Source: Verrucomicrobiota bacterium (GTDB lineage: Bacteria; Verrucomicrobiota; Verrucomicrobiia; Limisphaerales; AV2). Taken from it: a DNA stretch of 11,966 nucleotides. Location of the stretch: assembly GCA_003219345.1 (NCBI GenBank), contig QHOP01000046.1, positions 1 to 11,966 on the forward strand, in the 5' to 3' direction. The notes beneath the pieces were generated by a model. The model was not told the DNA's origin. It saw nothing but the letters and a program-made list of their open reading frames with translations, and did no database searches. Made by a program: the position numbers and the translations under genes. Shown here in pieces: positions 1 through 6,048 of the stretch (within the stretch, counting starts at the first letter, position 1; each line of letters starts with the position of its first letter).

Positions 1-810
1 CACAACTGGCGTCAGCGCAGTTTGCCGGAAAAATCGGCCTGGGTCTGCGACCTGACGTTCGAGCAACGACTGGACAGGCCGAACTGGGTCATCATAGATC
101 ATCACACGACCGACTTCTCGCCCAAATATGCGCAATTGATCCATGACGTGAACAAGTCGGCCGGCCTGCTCTGCTACGAATTGTGCCAGCAACACGAACT
201 TGGGACCGCGAGGCTGGACCGATTGGTTCAATTGAACAACGTGGCCGACCTGTTCCTCGAGGATGACCCGGATTTTATTCTGGCCAGCGACTATGCCAAT
301 CTGGTCAAGACGTATCAATTCTGGAACCTCGAAGCCTTGATCGAAGGTAATCCCGAGAAGCTGCTCGACCATCCGCTGCTCGAAGTGATGGAAGTGAAGA
401 GGCGCATTGAAGATCCCATTGGCTTCGCCTGGAGCAGGTCAAATATTACTGAACTCGGCCCTGCCGTCGGCCTGGTCAACACCGTCATTGGCAATACGAA
501 CCAGATCGTTCACCAACTGCTCGAACAGCGCGCAACTTCCTATCCGGTTTTAATCACGCTGTTCCGTCGCGGCAACGGAATGATTCTGGTGAGCCTGCGC
601 AGTCGCAACGGCGAAGCGTTGAAAGTCGCTGAAAAACTCCAGGGCGGCGGCCACGCGAATGCGTGCGGCGCCACCCTTCCCCGCTCCATTCAAAACATCC
701 CGGACGCAATCACGTATCTGCGGCAGGTCCTCAATCCTTCGCCAGCCAAAGGCGCGCCGCTGAACAACCTGGAGAGCTTGTTCGACGCCATCGAACTGGC
801 GAAAAAGTAA
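1..810 (+). CDS. DHH/DHHA1-family phosphoesterase, 5' end cut by window
   Basis: The reading frame is open from the first base (residues HNWRQRS before the first possible TTG start at 22), so the gene almost certainly begins outside the window. A DHH motif (IIDHHTTDF) is encoded at about 88-114, followed by the VADLF acidic motif near 241. The C-terminal DHHA1 domain carries the diagnostic glycine-rich GGGHANACGA segment at about 643-672. DHH/DHHA1 proteins are Mn-dependent phosphodiesterases such as NrnA oligoribonuclease/pAp phosphatase, and they act in the cytoplasm on short oligonucleotides or cyclic dinucleotide products. The exact substrate cannot be read from this fragment, and the first metal-binding motif is missing because it lies upstream. 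The gene ends with TAA 56 bases before rph, on the same strand. A pairing with RNase PH would suit RNA turnover, but that link is inference. Confidence 0.85.
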   Translation, partial: HNWRQRSLPEKSAWVCDLTFEQRLDRPNWVIIDHHTTDFSPKYAQLIHDVNKSAGLLCYELCQQHELGTARLDRLVQLNNVADLFLEDDPDFILASDYANLVKTYQFWNLEALIEGNPEKLLDHPLLEVMEVKRRIEDPIGFAWSRSNITELGPAVGLVNTVIGNTNQIVHQLLEQRATSYPVLITLFRRGNGMILVSLRSRNGEALKVAEKLQGGGHANACGATLPRSIQNIPDAITYLRQVLNPSPAKGAPLNNLESLFDAIELAKK

Positions 811-866
811 CGCCGTTTTTCAGCGTTGCTCCGGCCTCGGCGAGTCGATTAGCATCGTGCCACCTT

Positions 867-1658
867 ATGTCTGCACGGCTTTCGGCACCCAACGCGCCAG
901 CCGCAACCGACAACACGGCACCGCGCGCCGACGGCAGGCGTCCGGATCAATTGCGTCCGATTCGATTTCAGAATCACATCGCGCCTTACGCCAGCGGCTC
1001 AACGTTGATCGAATGGGGCAACACGCGCGTCATTTGCGGCGTCACCGTCGAAGAAACTGTCCCGCGCTGGATGAAAGAACAGAATGTCGCAGGCGGCTGG
1101 ATCACGGCCGAGTATTCGATGCTCCCGTACTCGACGCCGCAACGCAAACAACGGGACATCTCGAAGGGGAAAATCGACGGACGCTCGCAGGAAATTCAGC
1201 GTCTGATCGGCCGAGCGATGCGCGCGGCGGTTAACCTCGAAAAGCTCGGCCCTCGCACCCTGTGGGTGGACTGCGACGTCTTGCAAGCCGATGGCGGCAC
1301 GCGCACGGCGGCCATCACCGGCAGCTATGTCGCGCTGTGCCTTGCCGTCGGAAGACTATTGGCGGATCAGCAGCTGCACGAGAACGTGTTGCTCAAAGCC
1401 GTCGCCGCGGTCAGCGTCGGCATCGTGAACCAACAGGTGTCGCTCGACCTTTGCTACGTCGAAGACGCAGCGGCGCAAGTGGACATGAACATCGTCATGA
1501 CCGAAGCGGGTGAATTCATCGAGCTTCAAGGCACTGGTGAGGAAGCGACGTTCAACGAGAGCCAGCTTGGCGCCATGCTGGCGTATGGCAAAGCAGGCAT
1601 TCAGCAGCTTTTCCAAGCTCAAAAAGCCGCTTTGGCCGCGGCCGGCAATGCCCAGTGA
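867..1658 (+). CDS. rph: Ribonuclease PH
   Basis: This 263-residue protein matches RNase PH, the phosphorolytic 3'-5' exoribonuclease that trims tRNA 3' ends and releases nucleoside diphosphates. Family signatures are visible in order: RADGRRPDQLRPI near residues 20-32, where most family members begin; the GGWITAEYSMLPYST block (76-90); the GRSQEIQRLIGRAMRA helix (105-120); and the phosphate-binding DGGTRTAAITGSY segment (142-154). The start chosen is the ATG at 867, which leaves about 20 extra Ala/Pro/Asn-rich residues before the conserved RxDGR. The frame is open further upstream, but that stretch overlaps the DHH gene in another frame and resembles no domain. No Shine-Dalgarno sequence is evident. 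The prmA remnant follows after 22 bases, so the two were probably co-transcribed. Confidence 0.95.
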   Translation: MSARLSAPNAPAATDNTAPRADGRRPDQLRPIRFQNHIAPYASGSTLIEWGNTRVICGVTVEETVPRWMKEQNVAGGWITAEYSMLPYSTPQRKQRDISKGKIDGRSQEIQRLIGRAMRAAVNLEKLGPRTLWVDCDVLQADGGTRTAAITGSYVALCLAVGRLLADQQLHENVLLKAVAAVSVGIVNQQVSLDLCYVEDAAAQVDMNIVMTEAGEFIELQGTGEEATFNESQLGAMLAYGKAGIQQLFQAQKAALAAAGNAQ

Positions 1659-1680
1659 CAACAATAGAGGAGTTTGCGTC

Positions 1681-2503
1681 ATGCCGGGTAGCCCCATCTG
1701 GCAAATCTCCGTGACCACTTCCGCTGAGGCGGAAGAGGCCATCGCCGCACTTCTCGAAAGCATATTCGCAGAACCTGCGTCGGTTTACACTGACGCGCAA
1801 ACGCAAAGAACCGCGGTTTCGATCTATTGGCCGAAACGGTCGTGTCCCGAGGCTGAAATACGCGTTCGGCTGCGCCGCGGCTTGAGACAGATCCGGGAGC
1901 GCGGCCGGGGCATTTATGCTGGCAGAGTCGCGATCAGAAAAATCCGCCGTCAGGACTGGGCCGAGTCGTGGAAAAAACACTTCAAGCCACTGGAATTCGG
2001 TCAGGCACTGCTGGTGAAGCCAAGCTGGAGCCAATGTAAACCACGAGCAGGTCAAGGCGTTGTGGTGCTTGATCCGGGTTTGAGTTTCGGCACCGGACAA
2101 CATCCGACAACGGCATTTTGTCTGGAACAACTGGTGGCCTGCCGACAAAAAGGACAGAGGCAATCCCTACTGGACATCGGCACCGGCACCGGGATTCTTG
2201 CCATCGCGGCGGCCAAGCTGGGTTACCGTCCGATTCAGGCCCTCGACCTCGACCATTCGGCCGTCCGCGTTGCGAAGGCGAATGCTCGACGTCATCTGCG
2301 CGAATTTGACTTATGACCTGCTGGTCGAGCAAACGAAGCGCATCGTGAATCGACTTCAACCCCGCGGCACACTTATTTCGGCAGGCATTCTCAAAACACA
2401 ATTTGAGCAGGTCCAGGTGGGTTACGCCGCAGCAGGATTGAAATTGATCGCCACGCGAAAAGAAAAGGAATGGCAGTCAGGAGCATTCGCTTTCGCCCGA
2501 TGA
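1681..2503 (+). pseudogene. prmA: prmA, ribosomal protein L11 methyltransferase, disrupted by deletion and frameshift
   Basis: PrmA trimethylates ribosomal protein L11 using S-adenosylmethionine. The start at 1681 is set by a good Shine-Dalgarno (AGAGGAG, 1666-1672) 8 bases upstream. Frame 1 encodes the PrmA N-terminal domain, the DWAESWKKHFKPL segment, the DPGLSFGTGQHPTT motif and the SAM-binding LDIGTGTGILAIAAAKLG, then reaches VAKANARR (residues 197-204). It then runs into nonsense and a TGA at 2314-2316. The rest of PrmA continues in frame 2 from about 2285: LDVICANLTYDLLVEQ, the AGIL segment and EWQSGAF, ending at the TGA at 2501-2503. Between NARR and DVICANL, intact family members carry roughly 20-25 further residues that are absent here. 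The lesion is therefore a deletion of several tens of bases not divisible by three, not a one-base slip. It separates the SAM site from the NL catalytic motif, so the product should be inactive unless the assembly is wrong here. Confidence 0.9.
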
Positions 2504-2580
2504 GCCTGTCGCGGTTCTGGTTCGATGCGGCTGGTTAGTTTCGCGCATTTGGTCAAAAAAACTTCTTCAAGGTTGAACAT

Positions 2581-2608
2581 TTGACTATCGGGCAGGTCAG
2601 ATTATCTT
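2581..2608 (+). promoter_or_regulatory. Candidate sigma-70-type promoter
   Basis: TTGACT (2581-2586) matches the -35 consensus at five of six positions. TATCTT (2603-2608) matches the -10 at four of six, with a 16-base spacer. It sits in the AT-richer spacer after the prmA remnant and would drive the small gene at 2729, with a leader of about 110 bases. This is pattern matching only. Confidence 0.35.
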
Positions 2609-2728
2609 GAAACAACTTCGAAAACCGTGATGGCAGCGTTAACAAAGACGACACGGGAAAATCCAAAGGGAGGCTGGCATTGTTTTCGCTGGAGGTGGTT
2701 TCAAAAAGATCAACAAAGGATCTGAGCC

Positions 2729-2893
2729 ATGACGAAGACCCTCGATGTTATTACCGACGTGATTCGCAACACCAAACATCCCTTCCGCCAGGTCGATGAC
2801 CGCCCAGATAAACCAAAAAGACACCGCTACGAACGCCGCAAAGTAAAGGAATACCTCAAGTTGGGCGATTGGGCCTCAGAAACTCAGAGCTGA
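2729..2893 (+). CDS. Small hypothetical protein, 54 residues, highly charged
   Basis: I do not recognise this protein. It begins MTKTLDVITDVIRNTKHP and ends in GDWASETQS. The middle is strongly basic (DKPKRHRYERRKVKEYLK), with no cysteine and no hydrophobic segment, which suggests a soluble nucleic-acid- or protein-binding peptide rather than a membrane one. Support for a real gene is an AAAGGA ribosome-binding site at 2715-2720, 8 bases before the ATG, a candidate promoter upstream at 2581-2608, and its position in an otherwise empty gap. It converges on the Fur-family gene, whose stop is 100 bases further on. Against it are the short length and the lack of any known family. An antisense frame also exists here, but its protein looks random. 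Confidence 0.4.
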   Translation: MTKTLDVITDVIRNTKHPFRQVDDRPDKPKRHRYERRKVKEYLKLGDWASETQS

Positions 2894-2993
2894 CGCCCCC
2901 CCGAGATCTGACAAACGCCGAACCAGGTTCTAATTCGCCCGATCTTCCGTTGAGGGCAGTTAGTTGTCTCGAAACGCGCGAGTTGTTTGGCCG

Positions 2994-3455
2994 TCACGGC
3001 GACTGGCACTGGGGGCAAACGCCAAAAAACTCCAACTTGTGTGTGATGGCCTTGAAACCGTTGCGGGCCGCGATCTCTTCCTCCAGTTCATGCGGAAAGC
3101 AGTCTTCGATTTCCACAATTTGCGAACAGCGGACGCAAACCAGGTGGTGATGATGTCCATCATCGCCTTCACTCACCAGTTCGAACCGCGCCGCGCCGTC
3201 CCCGAAATGAAAGCGTTTAACCATGCCCATTTCCTCCAAGAGGTGCATGGCACGGTAAACGGTCGCCAGATCGCAGTTTCGTTTCGGCATCGCGGCGAAG
3301 ATTTCCTTGTTGGTCAGCGGATGCGCGTGTTGGCGCAGAATTTCGAGGATGGCCTGGCGCGGACCGGTGACTCTACGGGACCGCTTGCGGAGCCGACTGG
3401 TCAAATGCGCCAACGGCTCCTGCCGCGTCGTTTTAGAATACAAGTGCGTCTTCAT
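2994..3455 (-). CDS. Fur-family metal-dependent repressor, probable Zur
   Basis: This 153-residue protein is of typical Fur-family length. It has an N-terminal winged helix (TGPRQAILEILRQHAHPLTN, residues 30-49, then the recognition region CDLATVYRAMHLLEEMG at 61-77) and a C-terminal dimerisation and metal domain. The latter carries a four-His run (101-104), C107VRC110 and C147PQC150, the two CxxC pairs that bind structural zinc. The start at 3455 was chosen for length and because a promoter-like element sits just upstream; the frame is open to 3623, but the added residues look like non-coding DNA. Fur, Zur and PerR cannot be told apart from motifs alone. Zur is favoured by the neighbours: a ZIP transporter 218 bases upstream on the same strand, zinc-free ribosomal and DksA proteins, and FolE2. 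No Shine-Dalgarno sequence is visible. Confidence 0.9.
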   Translation of the reverse strand: MKTHLYSKTTRQEPLAHLTSRLRKRSRRVTGPRQAILEILRQHAHPLTNKEIFAAMPKRNCDLATVYRAMHLLEEMGMVKRFHFGDGAARFELVSEGDDGHHHHLVCVRCSQIVEIEDCFPHELEEEIAARNGFKAITHKLEFFGVCPQCQSP

Positions 3456-3489
3456 GCTCGGCAACAGGAGGAGGCGGCGCGACCCAAAA

Positions 3490-3518
3490 TTAATAGAAAC
3501 ATCGCGATAAAAGGTCAA
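3490..3518 (-). promoter_or_regulatory. Candidate promoter of the Fur-family gene
   Basis: Read on the - strand, TTGACC (3518 down to 3513) and TATTAA (3495 down to 3490) form a -35/-10 pair with an ideal 17-base spacer. Transcription would begin near 3483, giving a leader of about 28 bases before the ATG at 3455. The spacer contains an 8-base palindrome, ATCGCGAT (3501-3508), which could be an autoregulatory contact, but that is speculative. The element implies the regulator can be transcribed independently of the ZIP gene upstream. Confidence 0.45.
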
Positions 3519-3673
3519 GACGATGGCCCGGCCGCAACGCGGTCCAAGCCGCGTCGCGCTTGATTTTGTCCAACGCGCGCTGGCAGGAAAAGGAAACCTC
3601 CGGGATGGCTGCAACTGCGCCATCGGCGGAGCCGGCCAGGACGGCCCTGCCAGGCGCGATACTCGAGCGAACC

Positions 3674-4591
3674 TTACTTGTTGGTCCCATGTTCAATACG
3701 ATTTTCCAGCGGCTGCGCTTCAGTATGGTGGCCGTGCCCGGTCGTCTCAAGGCCACCGATCAACGCAGAAACGCCAACGCCTGCCAGCAAAGCCATAGAC
3801 AACTTGCCGCGGTCGTGAGCGTGAAACTGCAATTCCGGCAACAAATCACTCGTGGCGATGCTCAGAAAAGTCCCGGCCGCGAACGCGAGCACAGCGCCCA
3901 GAAAATGCGGCGCCGCCTGCGAAAACCGCCCGGCGCCCAGGTAGAACAACAAGAGACCCGCCGGATTCGCCAACGCAAGCAGGCCATTGACCCAGTGGCG
4001 CAACGACCTTGACGTCCCACCGACGGCCAGCAACGTGCCGACCGCCAGAGCGTCAAACGGCTTGTGAAGAAAAATCACCAGAAAGGTTCCGAATCCGAGC
4101 AGGCTGTGCGTGTACCCCACGCGTCGGTCAAGTTCTACGCTGGCCGCGAGTGCGACGCCATCCAATAACGTATGAAGCGTCAGGCCAAAGGCGGCGCCCA
4201 TCCAGGACAGATGCCGCGCCGACTTGTCCGCCAACGTCAGTTCCCGGCTCTGTTCCCCCTGTTTGTGGCCCGCAGAAGCCTCCCCTTCGCCGTGTCGGTG
4301 CGTTTCGGGTGCCTCTTCCGGCACGTCGTGATGATGGAAGTGCAGGTAGCGTTGTGCAAGGAACATGGTCAGAAACCCGCCCAGCATCCAGCCCATTGTC
4401 AGGTCCGCCGAGTGAAACTGTTCCCACGCATGCGGGGCGAGATGTAAGACACCCACTCCCAGCATCAAGCCGGCAACGAAACTCGTCGCCAGTTGCACGC
4501 GTGTGTGCGTCAGCCGCACCAGCAACGGCAGCCAACCTCCCACCAAAGAGGCCAGAATAATCAACGCGCAGTAAACTGTAAGCAATATCAT
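3674..4591 (-). CDS. ZIP-family divalent metal (zinc) transporter
   Basis: This 305-residue inner-membrane protein has about eight hydrophobic segments (roughly residues 4-24, 34-52, 65-82, 128-151, 163-190, 199-219, 229-247 and 264-282). A long His-rich loop lies between the third and fourth (HFHHHDV at 84-90, then more His and Glu to about 109). ZIP proteins carry Zn2+ or Fe2+ into the cytoplasm through a metal site made by the fourth and fifth segments. Here those are HTLLDGVALAAS (H140, D144) and HKPFDALAVG (H176, D180), variants of the usual HNxxEG/HExPE pattern with Asp in place of Glu. A C-terminal HGHH (286-289) adds another metal-rich patch. Metal specificity is inferred as zinc from the zinc-saving genes upstream and the Fur-family regulator downstream. 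The ATG at 4591 has no clear Shine-Dalgarno; an AATAAT -10-like hexamer lies at 4617-4612 on the - strand. Confidence 0.87.
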   Translation of the reverse strand: MILLTVYCALIILASLVGGWLPLLVRLTHTRVQLATSFVAGLMLGVGVLHLAPHAWEQFHSADLTMGWMLGGFLTMFLAQRYLHFHHHDVPEEAPETHRHGEGEASAGHKQGEQSRELTLADKSARHLSWMGAAFGLTLHTLLDGVALAASVELDRRVGYTHSLLGFGTFLVIFLHKPFDALAVGTLLAVGGTSRSLRHWVNGLLALANPAGLLLFYLGAGRFSQAAPHFLGAVLAFAAGTFLSIATSDLLPELQFHAHDRGKLSMALLAGVGVSALIGGLETTGHGHHTEAQPLENRIEHGTNK

Positions 4592-4816
4592 GGTGCGGTT
4601 GAGCCGTCGGAATTATTCGCCACGCAACGGCGCAATCGATTTGCTATGAAACAAAGTCTTCAGCAGAACGCTCCGGCACGGTCCGCATCGCGACAGGTTC
4701 GTGGAACATCGATCGCGGTCGCCGCACCCCGAACTTGTTGCAAATGATTTGCAGTTCCGCCACACAAAAGTATGCGGCGCCGCGTCTCACCCACGGTGAA
4801 GGTGCAAAAAGACGGT
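4592..4816. other. Spacer between rpsR and the ZIP gene
   Basis: This 225-base non-coding gap contains the operator-like palindrome at 4739-4753, a GC palindrome GCGGCGCCGC (4774-4783) and a small stem-loop TCACC-CAC-GGTGA (4787-4799) just past the rpsR stop on the - strand. The stem-loop could slow or stop transcription from rpsR, but no T-run follows, so it is not a convincing intrinsic terminator. The rest shows nothing recognisable. Confidence 0.4.
4739..4753. promoter_or_regulatory. Candidate Fur/Zur-family operator, perfect 7-1-7 inverted repeat
   Basis: The 15 bases TGCAAATGATTTGCA form a perfect inverted repeat of two 7-base arms around one base. Known operators of this regulator family in Bacillus share exactly that layout and an AATnATT core: Fur TGATAATnATTATCA, Zur TCGTAATnATTACGA, PerR TTATAATnATTATAA. 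This site has the same core with different outer bases. It lies 148 bases upstream of the ZIP start and 64 bases beyond the rpsR stop, in the only spacer between them. Which metal regulator binds is inferred from the adjacent Fur-family gene. Confidence 0.5.
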
Positions 4817-5077
4817 TTATTTCATCAGGAGCATCTGCCGGGCGCGCTTGATGGCGCGGTTCAGGCGCCGCTGATAATGGGCAGGCAGGCCGGTGTATTT
4901 GCGAGGAAGGATGCGGCCGGCTTCAGTGACAAACTGCTTGAGCAAATTGACGTTCTTGTAATCGAGAGCATCGGCAGTGAAATCAATCTTCGGCTTGGGC
5001 CGCGGGGTGCGGACTTCCATGACGCCTCTTCCCCGCGAACTGCGGCTCGGTTTGTCAATGTTGGTCTTGCGCGGCAT
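4817..5077 (-). CDS. rpsR: 30S ribosomal protein S18, cysteine-free form
   Basis: This 86-residue protein is S18, a small-subunit protein that sits near S6 on the platform. Family features are DFTADALDYKNVNLLKQF (residues 32-49), ILPRKYTGLPAHYQRRLNRAI (56-76) and the basic end KRARQMLLMK. It contains no cysteine. The zinc-binding positions of C-plus S18 proteins (the CxxC before the IDYKDV segment, and the Cys of TGxCAKHQ) are replaced, the latter by Pro in TGLPAHYQ, so it is the zinc-independent type, as in E. coli. The gene starts 5 bases after the rpmG stop, with a TAGGA overlapping that stop, so translation is likely coupled. It is not in the usual rpsF-ssb-rpsR-rplI order, which fits either a lineage-specific layout or a second copy. 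Confidence 0.95.
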   Translation of the reverse strand: MPRKTNIDKPSRSSRGRGVMEVRTPRPKPKIDFTADALDYKNVNLLKQFVTEAGRILPRKYTGLPAHYQRRLNRAIKRARQMLLMK

Positions 5078-5082
5078 GAATC

Positions 5083-5250
5083 CTATTTGATTTCCCGGTG
5101 CAACGTGTGGCGGCGGAGGAACGGATTGTACTTTTTGAGCTCAATTTTTTCTGTCTTCAATTTCTTGTTGCGCGTGGTCAGGTAACGGGAAGGCGCTTTG
5201 CCTTCCTTGCGCGCTTCAGTGCATTCGAGCGTGACCATTTCTCGCGGCAT
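5083..5250 (-). CDS. rpmG: 50S ribosomal protein L33, zinc-ribbon cysteines lost
   Basis: The 55-residue product starts MPREMVTLECTEARKEGK and ends in LKKYNPFLRRHTLHREIK, an unmistakable L33. Zinc-binding L33 has two CxxC pairs (in LECTECG and YCPRC). Here only C10 remains: the partner position is Ala13, and the second pair is Asn42 and Leu45 (YNPFL). The protein should therefore be stable without zinc. The surviving first cysteine suggests descent from a zinc-binding ancestor. A strong ribosome-binding site AAGGAG (5264-5259 on the - strand) lies inside the end of the DksA-like gene, 8 bases before the ATG. The gene sits 5 bases from each neighbour, the middle of a three-gene operon. Confidence 0.95.
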   Translation of the reverse strand: MPREMVTLECTEARKEGKAPSRYLTTRNKKLKTEKIELKKYNPFLRRHTLHREIK

Positions 5251-5255
5251 GCTTC

Positions 5256-5849
5256 TTACTCCTTTTCCTTGGCCGGCTTTTCTTCGGCTTCCTCTTCCTC
5301 TTCAACTTCGACGGCCCCGGCCGAGTCCACCGAACCGAGCGTCCCCAAGCGGCGCTGGCGCAAGGCGCCTTCCTTTTCGAGCTGCGCCTGGGCCTCGACC
5401 GTGAACCGCGTCCACGGAATTGCGTCCAACCTCGCCTTGGGGATCGGCTTTCCGGTCAGTTCGCAGATGCCGTACGTGTTTTTCTCGATTCGCTTGAGCG
5501 CCTCCTCGATTTCATAGATCGCGTCCTGGTCCGAGGACAGCAGACTGAGCGCAAAGTCCCGGTCGAAATTGTCTGTTCCTGAGTCGGCCATGTGCAGACT
5601 GTAACCTGGCATTTCTTCCGCCGACTCCTTGGCGAGGCCGCTCATCTGATTCAGCAGCCGCTCGCGGAGTTCCAGCAGGGTGTTGTAATACTTCAGCCAT
5701 TCGGGTTTGATCTTTACGGCGCCGTTGCCCGAACGGCGGCGGGCCGGCGCCGTGGCCTTGCCGAGGATGGCCGCGGCGGTAGCTGACCCCAATGCCTTGC
5801 TGGCCGGTTTGGCGGCCGACTTTTTGATGGTCTTCTTCTTCGTTGTCAC
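5256..5849 (-). CDS. DksA/TraR-family RNA polymerase regulator with degenerate zinc finger
   Basis: DksA-type proteins enter the RNA polymerase secondary channel and tune rRNA and amino-acid promoters, usually with ppGpp. This 197-residue member has a Lys/Ala-rich head (about 1-45), a helical hairpin (50-125) with acidic tip residues in GTDNFDRDFA (D93, D96, D98), then the zinc-finger region YGICELTGKPIPKARLDAIP and FTVEAQAQLE. Of the canonical four cysteines only C129 is left; the others are Thr132, Thr150 and Ala153. It should thus fold without zinc, like DksA2 of Pseudomonas. A run of acidic residues (about 181-190) closes the protein. The start is a GTG at 5849, fixed by an in-frame TGA just upstream. 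It heads the operon with rpmG and rpsR. Cys-poor forms may be normal in PVC bacteria, so this could be the sole DksA homologue. Confidence 0.85.
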   Translation of the reverse strand: MTTKKKTIKKSAAKPASKALGSATAAAILGKATAPARRRSGNGAVKIKPEWLKYYNTLLELRERLLNQMSGLAKESAEEMPGYSLHMADSGTDNFDRDFALSLLSSDQDAIYEIEEALKRIEKNTYGICELTGKPIPKARLDAIPWTRFTVEAQAQLEKEGALRQRRLGTLGSVDSAGAVEVEEEEEAEEKPAKEKE

Positions 5850-6048
5850 GGTTAGTCAATCAGTACATTCGTACGGTATCGCGTGTTACCTCGCCGGGTT
5901 GGTCCAAACCAACGCCATTAAGAGCGCGTGAATGTAGCAAAGGAAACCAAAAGCGCCACAAAAATTTTTGAGAAATTTGATGGCGAAAGAGGCAGGCGCG
6001 TTCAGACCGATTTACCTGGAACTCAAACTCTTGTCCGTGCGGCACGCC
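5850..6048 (-). other. Leader/spacer upstream of the dksA-like operon
   Basis: This 199-base spacer lies between the folE2 stop and the GTG start of the DksA-like gene. It contains two short stem-loops that would be in the operon leader, GTAC-ATTC-GTAC (5863-5874) and GTTGGT-CCAA-ACCAAC (5898-5913), and a perfect A/T palindrome CAAAAATTTTTG (5959-5970) further upstream. No confident -35/-10 pair is seen; TACATT (5937-5932 on the - strand) is the best -10-like hexamer. No credible gene lies in it. Confidence 0.4.

Noticed and set aside
2276..2300. prmA frameshift explained as a single-base sequencing error
   Set aside because: Restoring the frame with one base would still leave about 20 conserved codons missing between NARR and DVICANL.
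2282..2503. The second half of prmA as an independent 73-residue gene starting at the ATG at 2282
   Set aside because: It is plainly the PrmA C-terminus (DVICANL, AGIL, EWQSGAF) without its SAM site, and it has no ribosome-binding site of its own.
2630..2725. A 31-codon + strand frame (MAALTKTTREN...) ending 3 bases before the small hypothetical gene, as a possible leader peptide
   Set aside because: No ribosome-binding site, no recognisable composition or regulatory codon run; short frames of this size are common by chance.
3456..3623. N-terminal extension of the Fur-family protein to an ATG at 3623
   Set aside because: It would make a 209-residue protein, well above family length, and the added Arg/Ser-rich residues match no domain. 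A promoter-like element lies inside the stretch.
4787..4799. Intrinsic terminator after rpsR (TCACC-CAC-GGTGA)
   Set aside because: The stem is only five pairs and no T-run follows on the - strand.
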